From Actinomycetota bacterium (lineage in GTDB: Bacteria > Actinomycetota > Actinomycetes > S36-B12 > UBA5976), in contig CANBWF010000087.1 of the NCBI GenBank assembly GCA_947373075.1, positions 1 to 5,243 on the forward strand: DNA of 5,243 bases, read 5' to 3'. The notes below the pieces were generated by a model. It saw only the letters and a program-made list of their open reading frames with translations. It ran no database searches and had not been told where the DNA came from. The translations under genes and the position numbers were made by a program. The stretch's first letter is position 1, and each line of letters starts with the position of its first letter. Positions 1 through 4,998 of the stretch are shown in pieces.

Positions 1-431
1 ATTAGCGCATGTGCTTTGGAAACGATGTGATTCATCACTTCGCGTTGATGCAAGCTCGGATTAGTTAGCACAGTATGTAGAACAACTGTTACAGGAATTT
101 CCAGCCGGTCAAGAATCTCGATAATCTCATCGCCATCTTGGCCATCGAAGATGCCAAATTCGTGCTGAATCAGAATCTGCTCGTAACCATTAAGGATCTG
201 CGCAGTCGTTTCAACATCTGTTGCGCCATTGTGTTCGTGGGCTACTTCTACTGGCGACTCAGTGGAATCACCGTTCATCAACCTCACAATGTCCACATCA
301 ACACCATTAGCGCGATAAGCACTTGCCAGAGATTTGGTAAAAGTGGCGATTCCGCATTCAGTTGGGGGATAAGTCCCTAGGAGCGCGATTCGATTAGCTG
401 GGCTTCTGGTCAATGTTTGGGACTGTGTCAT
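1..431 (-). CDS. GT4-type glycosyltransferase, N-terminal part (3' end outside window)
   Basis: The gene starts at the ATG at 431 and runs off the left edge, leaving 143 readable residues. The N-terminal half resembles the donor/acceptor Rossmann lobe of GT4-fold (GT-B) glycosyltransferases. There is a glycine-rich first strand-loop, ALLGTYPPTECGIATFT (residues 16-32), then QHEFGIFDGQDG (89-100) and the strand VTVVLHT (114-120). This YPPxxCGIATF / QHExGIF combination is one I associate with actinobacterial cytoplasmic glycosyltransferases that use nucleotide-activated sugars. The sugar and acceptor cannot be told, because the nucleotide-binding C-terminal lobe is missing. Start choice: an in-frame TAA at 441-443 lies four codons upstream with no other start between, so 431 is the first possible one. 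No Shine-Dalgarno is visible, and a -10-like box sits just upstream, so the transcript is probably leaderless. The gene lies behind a terminator and appears functionally unrelated to its leucine neighbours. Confidence 0.82.
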   Translation of the reverse strand, partial: MTQSQTLTRSPANRIALLGTYPPTECGIATFTKSLASAYRANGVDVDIVRLMNGDSTESPVEVAHEHNGATDVETTAQILNGYEQILIQHEFGIFDGQDGDEIIEILDRLEIPVTVVLHTVLTNPSLHQREVMNHIVSKAHAL

Positions 432-437
432 AAATTG

Positions 438-443
438 AAGTTA
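438..443 (-). promoter_or_regulatory. Probable -10 box of the glycosyltransferase gene (leaderless)
   Basis: On the minus strand TAACTT matches the TAnnnT -10 pattern and is followed by 6 nt and then the ATG at 431. That spacing puts the transcription start at or next to the start codon. No Shine-Dalgarno is present in the gap. No convincing -35 hexamer was seen. Support is positional only. Confidence 0.45.
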
Positions 444-490
444 ATAAGCACAGTTCACCAATGAGTCACAGAATACTCACGTAAGACTTG

Positions 491-518
491 CAATAAATTA
501 CTGCCAATTTGGGCAGTA
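491..518 (-). terminator. Hairpin terminator ending the leuA-NIL transcript
   Basis: Seven bases after the stop codon of the NIL-domain gene, the minus strand has arms TACTGCC and GGCAGTA, a perfect 7-bp stem with a 6-nt loop, followed by ATTTATTG. The stem is short and the U-tract is interrupted, so it is a modest intrinsic terminator. Its place between the NIL stop and the separately started glycosyltransferase gene is what a terminator should have. The alternative is a palindromic operator upstream of the glycosyltransferase, which seems less likely at about 70-90 nt from that start. Confidence 0.6.
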
Positions 519-525
519 CAGAGCG

Positions 526-765
526 TTAACCCGCGACGATGTCGCCTTCAGGACTGGCTACTTCAACACCGATGCCTTCTAGGTAGGAAATGGCAGATTC
601 AATCTGGGCTGCTTCACCAGTCAAGCTAAGAATCATCCAACCAAAGTGGTTTTCAATGGCAGCACGCCGAATACATGGAACAACATCAAAGTCTTTTACC
701 AAGTGATAGATCACTGGCTGTGTTGCCTGATCCTGTGGGAATGTCAGACGCAAATGTTTTTCCAT
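526..765 (-). CDS. Small NIL-domain (ACT-like fold) protein, 79 aa
   Basis: A 79-residue soluble protein that consists almost entirely of one NIL domain. This small ferredoxin-like, ACT-related fold is known at the C-terminus of the methionine importer ATPase MetN, where it binds methionine, and attached to some ferredoxins. Visible features are the first strand KHLRLTFP (3-10), the motif QPVIYHLVKDFDVVP (16-30), the strand AIENHFGWMILSLTG (36-50), and a helix ending in AISYLEGIGVEV (58-69). There is no ABC ATPase, iron-sulfur cluster motif, signal peptide or membrane segment, so it is a stand-alone domain. It begins 4 nt after the leuA stop, and its Shine-Dalgarno lies within the last leuA codons, so it is translationally linked to leuA and would share its leucine control. 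A role as a small amino-acid sensor or subunit is inference; the ligand and partner are unknown. Confidence 0.8.
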   Translation of the reverse strand: MEKHLRLTFPQDQATQPVIYHLVKDFDVVPCIRRAAIENHFGWMILSLTGEAAQIESAISYLEGIGVEVASPEGDIVAG

Positions 766-769
766 GTGC

Positions 770-2518
770 TTAGCCTTCCTGATTTCGTAAATCGCGGTTA
801 ACTGCTGAGACTACCGCTTTAAGTGAAGCAGTCACGATAGAGGAGTCGATTCCTACGCCCCAAAGTGTGCGGCCTGCTACTGAACATTCCAAGTAAGCAG
901 CTGCCTGCGCATCACCACCGGCACTCATTGCATGCTCGTGATAGTCAAGAACTTTCACATCAACGCCGAGTCCAGAAAGTGCCGCACAGAAGGCTGCGAT
1001 TGGACCGTTGCCAGTGCCTTCTGAATCCACAATCTCTTGTCCAGATTGCGTATCGCTCATGCCAACACGCACTCGAGTTTCGCCATCAACATCGCTATCA
1101 ACTGCAACAGTCTTTAGCTTGAAGCGGCCCCAAGGGGTGTCTTTGCTTGGCAAATATTCGTCAAGGAAAACATCCCACATTGCCTGTGGTGAAACTTCGC
1201 CACCTTCGGAGTCAGTGACCTTTTGAATAACCTGACTGAATTCAATCTGTAGTCGGCGAGGAAGTTCCAAGTTATGTTCAGTGCGCATGATGTAAGCCAC
1301 GCCACCTTTGCCAGATTGCGAGTTAACGCGAATCACGGCTTCGTAGCTGCGACCAACATCTTTAGGGTCAATCGGCAAGTAAGGCACTGCCCAGGTTGTT
1401 TCATCTATTGAAGTACCAGCTGCGTCAGCATCGCTTTGCATAACGGCAAGGCCTTTATTGATGGCATCCTGATGTGAACCAGAGAAAGCTGTGTAAACCA
1501 AATCGCCGCCGTATGGGTGACGTTCAGGAACATTTAGTTGATTGCAGTATTCAACGGTGCGACGAATGTCGTCGATGTCGCTGAAATTAATCTGTGGATC
1601 GATTCCCTGACTGAATAGGTTCAAGCCCAAAGTAACCAAACAAACATTGCCGGTGCGCTCACCGTTTCCAAATAGGCATCCTTCAATTCGATCAGCGCCA
1701 GCCATGTAACCAAGTTCGGCTGCAGCGACTGCAGTTCCACGGTCGTTATGTGGGTGCAGGCTTAGCACGATTGAATCACGGTACTTAAGGTTGCGACTCA
1801 TGTATTCAATGCTGTCGGCGTAAACATTTGGTGTTGCCATCTCAACAGTTGCTGGCAAGTTGATAATTACTTTGCGCTCTGGAGTCGGTTGCCACACATC
1901 GTTCACTGCATTACAAACTTCAATTGCATAATCAAGTTCAGTTCCGGTGAATGACTCGGGGGAGTATTCGAAGTAAATCTCGGTGTCATCAATTTGTTCG
2001 GCATATTTCTGACAAAGGCGTGCACCATTGACTGCTATATCTTTGATGCCATCTTTATCTAGGCCGAACACAACTCGACGCTGCAAAGTAGAGGTTGAGT
2101 TATAAAGGTGTACGACTGCTTGCTTAGCGCCAGCAATAGATTCGAAAGTGCGCTCGATCAAATGTTCGCGAGCTTGAGTTAGTACTTGAATCACGACATC
2201 GTCAGGAATTAGATTTTCTTCAATCAACATGCGTACAAAGTCGAAGTCCAATTGGCTAGCCGATGGGAAGCCAACTTCAATTTCTTTGTAACCCATTTTG
2301 ACTAGCAATTCGAACATTCGACGTTTGCGATCTGGCGTCATTGGATCGATTAGTGCCTGGTTACCATCGCGCAAATCAACAGCACACCAGCGAGGTGCCT
2401 GCTTAATTTCGGTGTTTGGCCAGGTGCGATCGGTCAGATTAATTGGAGTAAACGGGGTGTAACGCTGAAAAGGCATCCCAGAAGGTTGCTGTGGGTTTCG
2501 CTCGTCATGTGAGGTCAT
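770..2518 (-). CDS. leuA: 2-isopropylmalate synthase LeuA, actinobacterial type, 582 aa
   Basis: Cytoplasmic enzyme of the committed leucine step: it condenses acetyl-CoA with 2-ketoisovalerate to give 2-isopropylmalate. The catalytic TIM barrel holds DLRDGNQALIDP (48-59, with Arg50 and metal ligand Asp51), FEYSPES (183-189), LHPHNDRGTA (254-263, metal ligands His255 and His257) and CLFGNGERTGN (281-291). A linker follows (HPYGG at 334; VNSQSGKGGVAY at 398). The C-terminal LeuA dimer/regulatory domain (about 465-575) contains EGTGNGPIAAF and DYHEHAMSAGGDAQAAAY. This domain is the leucine feedback site in the family. Length fits the actinobacterial long form, without the repeat insertion seen in the M. 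tuberculosis protein. The start is supported by GGAG 8 nt upstream (2527-2530). Expression is probably controlled by the leucine leader peptide and terminator upstream, so both allosteric and RNA-level control by leucine are expected. It is followed after 4 nt by the NIL-domain gene. Confidence 0.97.
   Translation of the reverse strand: MTSHDERNPQQPSGMPFQRYTPFTPINLTDRTWPNTEIKQAPRWCAVDLRDGNQALIDPMTPDRKRRMFELLVKMGYKEIEVGFPSASQLDFDFVRMLIEENLIPDDVVIQVLTQAREHLIERTFESIAGAKQAVVHLYNSTSTLQRRVVFGLDKDGIKDIAVNGARLCQKYAEQIDDTEIYFEYSPESFTGTELDYAIEVCNAVNDVWQPTPERKVIINLPATVEMATPNVYADSIEYMSRNLKYRDSIVLSLHPHNDRGTAVAAAELGYMAGADRIEGCLFGNGERTGNVCLVTLGLNLFSQGIDPQINFSDIDDIRRTVEYCNQLNVPERHPYGGDLVYTAFSGSHQDAINKGLAVMQSDADAAGTSIDETTWAVPYLPIDPKDVGRSYEAVIRVNSQSGKGGVAYIMRTEHNLELPRRLQIEFSQVIQKVTDSEGGEVSPQAMWDVFLDEYLPSKDTPWGRFKLKTVAVDSDVDGETRVRVGMSDTQSGQEIVDSEGTGNGPIAAFCAALSGLGVDVKVLDYHEHAMSAGGDAQAAAYLECSVAGRTLWGVGIDSSIVTASLKAVVSAVNRDLRNQEG
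774..780 (-). promoter_or_regulatory. Shine-Dalgarno of the NIL-domain gene, inside leuA
   Basis: AGGAAGG on the minus strand lies in the last three sense codons of leuA, 8 nt before the NIL-domain ATG at 765. It fixes that start and indicates that the two genes are translated from one mRNA, probably by coupled reinitiation. Confidence 0.75.
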
Positions 2519-2526
2519 GTGCGGTT

Positions 2527-2530
2527 CTCC
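2527..2530 (-). promoter_or_regulatory. Shine-Dalgarno of leuA
   Basis: GGAG on the minus strand, 8 nt before the leuA ATG at 2518. It selects this ATG over the internal Met at codon 15. Its presence contrasts with the apparently leaderless starts of the leader peptide and leuB, and fits translation of leuA from within a longer leader mRNA. Confidence 0.75.
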
Positions 2531-2570
2531 AGAAGAATGTAGTGAGTTTTATAAGGACAAGGGCTCGGCA

Positions 2571-2616
2571 CAACAAAAACTCCGCGACGAGTAGACCGAC
2601 TTAGGCCTCGTCGCGG
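2571..2616 (-). terminator. Leucine attenuator: terminator hairpin of the leuA leader
   Basis: Arms CCGCGACGAG (2616-2607) and CTCGTCGCGG (2591-2582) form a perfect 10-bp, GC-rich stem around a 15-nt loop, followed on the minus strand by AG, five T's, and GTT. The signal points only toward leuA; the plus-strand side has no T-run. The 5' arm is encoded by codons 9-12 of the leader peptide, and the peptide's stop codon is in the loop. A ribosome stalled on the three Leu codons would sit at the base of the 5' arm and could keep the stem from closing, allowing read-through into leuA. A ribosome that finishes and leaves would let the stem form. The fold is seen directly; the mechanism is inferred from classical attenuators. 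Confidence 0.78.
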
Positions 2617-2642
2617 CTGCGAAGGAGCAGGCTCACGTACAT
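2601..2642 (-). CDS. leuL: Leucine-rich leader peptide of leuA, 13 aa
   Basis: A short ORF reading MYVSLLLRSRDEA and then TAA. Codons 5-7 are three consecutive leucines (CTG CTC CTT), the signature of an amino-acid-sensing leader peptide. The product itself probably has no function; its translation rate is the signal. The ATG follows a TAnnnT -10 box by 7 nt with no Shine-Dalgarno, so it appears to be translated from a leaderless transcript. Its 3' half forms one arm of the terminator hairpin, and its stop codon is in the loop. It lies about 80 nt upstream of leuA on the same strand. Too short for routine gene calling; support comes from the Leu run, promoter spacing and hairpin overlap. The symbol leuL is used by analogy with enteric leucine leader peptides, not homology. 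Confidence 0.75.
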   Translation of the reverse strand: MYVSLLLRSRDEA

Positions 2643-2649
2643 TGATTTA

Positions 2650-2678
2650 AGGGTATCAGCATTTTCAGGTTTGCAAAA
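2650..2678 (-). promoter_or_regulatory. Promoter of the leuA leader transcript
   Basis: On the minus strand the -10 box TACCCT (2655-2650) is followed by 7 nt and the leader-peptide ATG at 2642. A T-rich -35 region, TTTTGC/TTGCAA (2678-2671), lies 15-17 nt further upstream. The spacing predicts transcription starting at or one base before the ATG. The -35 is not a clean consensus match. Confidence 0.6.
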
Positions 2679-2694
2679 AGTGTCCATCTTTTGC
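2673..2694. promoter_or_regulatory. Inverted repeat between the divergent leuA and leuB promoters (possible operator)
   Basis: GCAAAA and TTTTGC form a dyad with a 10-nt centre. The left arm overlaps the -35 region of the leuA leader promoter, and the repeat lies about 50-70 nt upstream of the leuB start. This is where a regulator acting on both directions could bind. The arms are AT-rich and only 6 bp, so chance is a real possibility, and no known regulator motif is recognised. Confidence 0.25.
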
Positions 2695-2730
2695 GCATAG
2701 TGCGGTTTTTTAGTTCTGGCGATACACCGA

Positions 2731-2736
2731 TAACCT
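2731..2736 (+). promoter_or_regulatory. Probable -10 box of the leuB-ilvE-cimA operon (leaderless)
   Basis: TAACCT matches TAnnnT and is followed by 7 nt and the leuB ATG. No Shine-Dalgarno is present in that gap, so the mRNA probably begins at the start codon. No clear -35 hexamer was found at 16-18 bp. Confidence 0.55.
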
Positions 2737-2743
2737 TGAACGC

Positions 2744-3787
2744 ATGGCACGAGACATCAAACTTGCAGTAATTCCCGGCGACGGTATTGGTACCGAGGTA
2801 GTGGCTGAAGGGCTTAAAGTCCTTGAAGCAGTGGCACCTTTGGCTGGATTGTCGATCAGTACAACCGAATATGACCTAGGTGCTCGTCGCTACAACGCCA
2901 CCGGTGAAACCCTGCCCGATAGCGTGGTTGCTGAATTAAAGACGCACGACGCAATCTTGTTGGGCGCAATTGGCGATCCTTCAGTGCCGCCTGGTGTCCT
3001 TGAGCGTGGAGTTCTTCTGCCGCTTCGATTCTTGCTAGATCACCATGTCAACCTTCGACCAGTGAAATTATTCGCTGGTGTTGAATCGCCACTAGCTGGC
3101 AAAGGCCCGCAAGACATTGACTTTGTAGTTTGTCGTGAAGGCACTGAAGGCCCATATGTAGGTGCCGGTGGCTCACTTCGCAAGAACACTGCTCACGAAG
3201 TTGCTACAGAAGTGAGTATTAACACTCGTTTCGGTGCCGAGCGCATTATTCGTGATGCATTCGCTCGTGCTGGCAAGCGTCGCGGCAAAGTAACTCTGGT
3301 TCACAAAACAAATGTTTTGGTTTATGGCGGCGACTTGTGGCAGCGCACATTCAATGATGTGGCTAAAGAATTTCCAAACATCGAAACGGATTACTGTCAC
3401 GTTGATGCAGCAAGTATGTTCTTCCTGACTCAGCCAGAACGGTTTGATGTGGTTGTAACTGATAACTTGTTCGGCGACATCATTACTGACATTGGCGCTG
3501 CAATTGCTGGCGGTATCGGTTTGGCAGCTAGTGGCAACATCGACCCAAGTCGAACTAACCCAAGCATGTTTGAGCCAGTTCATGGCAGTGCGCCCGATAT
3601 CGCGGGCCAAGGAAAAGCAGATCCAACTGCAACAGTATTGAGTGTTGCCATGTTGCTTGACCATATTGGCGAGACTGAAGCGGCGCAAAAGGTAGAAGCC
3701 GCAGTGGCCGCTGACCTTGCAACCCGCAGTGGAGTTCGTAGCACCAGCCAAATTGGCGATGCACTAGCCACTGCCGTTACTGCCTAA
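2744..3787 (+). CDS. leuB: 3-isopropylmalate dehydrogenase LeuB, 347 aa
   Basis: Cytoplasmic NAD-dependent beta-decarboxylating dehydrogenase: it converts 3-isopropylmalate to 2-ketoisocaproate. Visible in order are the N-terminal strand-loop VIPGDGIGTEVV (9-20), substrate-binding NLRPVKL (103-109), CREGTEGPYVGAGG (130-143; Arg131 and catalytic Tyr138), HKTNVL (187-192, catalytic Lys188), an Asp at 221, and VTDNLFGDIITDIGAA (238-253; metal ligands Asp245 and Asp249). The dinucleotide loop HGSAPDIAGQGKADPTA (280-296) carries the Asp285-Ile286 pair typical of NAD rather than NADP use. Length is normal for the actinobacterial form. The start follows a -10 box by 7 nt, fitting a leaderless mRNA. 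It is the first gene of an operon with ilvE and cimA. Because cimA is in the operon, LeuB probably also oxidises 3-methylmalate in the citramalate route to isoleucine. Tartrate or isocitrate dehydrogenase paralogues are less likely given the context. Confidence 0.95.
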   Translation: MARDIKLAVIPGDGIGTEVVAEGLKVLEAVAPLAGLSISTTEYDLGARRYNATGETLPDSVVAELKTHDAILLGAIGDPSVPPGVLERGVLLPLRFLLDHHVNLRPVKLFAGVESPLAGKGPQDIDFVVCREGTEGPYVGAGGSLRKNTAHEVATEVSINTRFGAERIIRDAFARAGKRRGKVTLVHKTNVLVYGGDLWQRTFNDVAKEFPNIETDYCHVDAASMFFLTQPERFDVVVTDNLFGDIITDIGAAIAGGIGLAASGNIDPSRTNPSMFEPVHGSAPDIAGQGKADPTATVLSVAMLLDHIGETEAAQKVEAAVAADLATRSGVRSTSQIGDALATAVTA

Positions 3788-3791
3788 AAAC

Positions 3792-3800
3792 AGGTAGCGT
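3792..3800 (+). promoter_or_regulatory. Translation signal, and possible internal promoter, before ilvE
   Basis: The 19-nt gap between leuB and ilvE contains AGG (3792-3794), a weak Shine-Dalgarno 12 nt before the ATG. It also contains TAGCGT (3795-3800), a TAnnnT box 6 nt before the ATG. The second match has the same spacing as the leaderless starts elsewhere in the window, so a secondary leaderless transcript starting at ilvE is possible. A chance match is not excluded. Confidence 0.3.
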
Positions 3801-3806
3801 GTACAT

Positions 3807-4997
3807 ATGGCTGAAACTGTTCACTCAAATCTAGATGTCTCTGCTGCTGCAGTGGTCGCTTCTGGTGCGCAGTTATATCCTGTGGGTCAGCGCGAAAGCG
3901 CTGTTGACCAGGTCATTATCAATGCGAACAAAACACCGCTTTCTGCCGAAAAGCGTGCAGAAATTTTGGCTGAACCAGGTTTTGGCAAATATTTCTCCGA
4001 TAACATCGTGCGCGCTATTTGGACAAATGAAGGCGGCTGGCAGCAACCAGAGCTAGTTCCCAGCGCTGCTCAAGCTGGCGGAATGGCACTAAATGCTTTG
4101 CATTATGGACAGTCAATATTTGAAGGATTAAAGGCTTATCGTCATGCTGATGGCGCTATCTATTTGTTTCGCCCAGAGGCAAATGCAGTTCGCTTTCAAC
4201 GTTCTGCCTATCGCTTAGCTTTACCGCCAGTTCCTACTGATTTATTTATCGGCGCGATTGAAGCGTTACTGCGTCAAGACCACGAGTGGGTTCCTGAAGG
4301 TCCAGAAAAATCTCTGTACCTGCGGCCACTTGAATTTGGGTCCGAAGATGCTCTCGGGGTACGCCCATCCACGCATGTGACTTTTGCATTGATGGCCTCG
4401 CCTGTTGGCGCATACTTCCCACAAGGGGTTAAGCCAGTTTCAGTTTGGATTTCAGATGACTTCGTGCGCGCTGCACCGGGTGGTACTGGCGAAGCAAAAT
4501 GCGCAGGTAACTACGCGGCAAGTTTGATTGCGCAAGCAGAAGCTGCTGAAAATGGTTGCGACCAAGTGGTCTGGCTTGATGCAATTGAACGTAAATACAT
4601 TGAAGAAATGGGCGGGATGAACCTGTTCTTCATCTACGGCAAAGGTACCGACGCTCGAGTTATTACCCCGAAACTTACTGGCACTTTATTGCCAGGTGTA
4701 ACTCGTGATTCACTGCTCACTCTTGCTGGCGACCTTGGCATTCCTGCTACTGAAGAAACGATTTCTGTTGCGCAGTGGCGTGAAGATTGTGCATCGGGAA
4801 AAATCACTGAAGTTTTTGCCTGCGGCACAGCAGCTGTTATCACGCCGGTTGGTCGTGTCGATAGTAAAAACTCTGGCTCATGGACAATCGCTGATGGTCA
4901 GCCTGGTGAAATAACGATGAAAATGCGCCAAGCTCTTGTTGATATTCAAACTGGCGCAGCACCTGACGTGCATAACTGGATGCATCGGGTGATCTGA
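3807..4997 (+). CDS. ilvE: Branched-chain amino acid aminotransferase IlvE, 396 aa
   Basis: Cytoplasmic PLP enzyme of fold type IV that interconverts leucine, isoleucine and valine with their 2-keto acids, using glutamate/2-ketoglutarate. Visible motifs are EPGFGKYFSDN (56-66), HYGQSIFEGLKAYR (99-112), YLRPLEFGSE (171-180), and PGGTGEAKCAGNYAAS (224-239) with Lys231 as the PLP Schiff-base lysine. EEMGGMNLFF (266-275) carries the Glu267 that contacts the pyridine nitrogen, followed by GTLLPGVTRDSLL (292-304) and the phosphate-binding ACGTAAVITPVG (338-349). The pattern is that of the actinobacterial long BCAT. It is about 30 residues longer at the N-terminus than the M. tuberculosis protein. 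The next in-frame Met is at 93, inside the domain, so the ATG at 3807 or an intermediate GTG must be the start. It follows leuB by 19 nt and precedes cimA by 1 nt, so the three genes are one operon. Confidence 0.95.
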   Translation: MAETVHSNLDVSAAAVVASGAQLYPVGQRESAVDQVIINANKTPLSAEKRAEILAEPGFGKYFSDNIVRAIWTNEGGWQQPELVPSAAQAGGMALNALHYGQSIFEGLKAYRHADGAIYLFRPEANAVRFQRSAYRLALPPVPTDLFIGAIEALLRQDHEWVPEGPEKSLYLRPLEFGSEDALGVRPSTHVTFALMASPVGAYFPQGVKPVSVWISDDFVRAAPGGTGEAKCAGNYAASLIAQAEAAENGCDQVVWLDAIERKYIEEMGGMNLFFIYGKGTDARVITPKLTGTLLPGVTRDSLLTLAGDLGIPATEETISVAQWREDCASGKITEVFACGTAAVITPVGRVDSKNSGSWTIADGQPGEITMKMRQALVDIQTGAAPDVHNWMHRVI

Positions 4998-4998
4998 C

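Noticed and set aside
138..380. 80-codon plus-strand ORF near the left edge
   Set aside because: The opposite strand encodes the glycosyltransferase with recognisable motifs through the same bases. The plus-strand translation has no family features.
865..1305. Several 60-85 codon ORFs overlapping leuA in other frames
   Set aside because: All sit inside conserved LeuA coding sequence, show no motifs and have no plausible ribosome binding sites or promoters.
2582..2616. The 10-bp hairpin as a plus-strand terminator or bidirectional terminator
   Set aside because: On the plus strand the stem is not followed by a T-run, and no plus-strand gene ends upstream of it. The T-run is only on the leuA side.
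2519..2743. T-box or metabolite riboswitch in the leuA leader
   Set aside because: The transcribed leader is only about 125 nt. It lacks a specifier-loop structure or T-box sequence, and the Leu-codon ORF plus terminator explains it better.
3173..3751. 192-codon ORF on the minus strand inside leuB
   Set aside because: It lies entirely within the strongly supported leuB reading frame on the other strand, resembles no known family, and is rich in Cys, Asn and His in an unstructured way. It is an antisense shadow.
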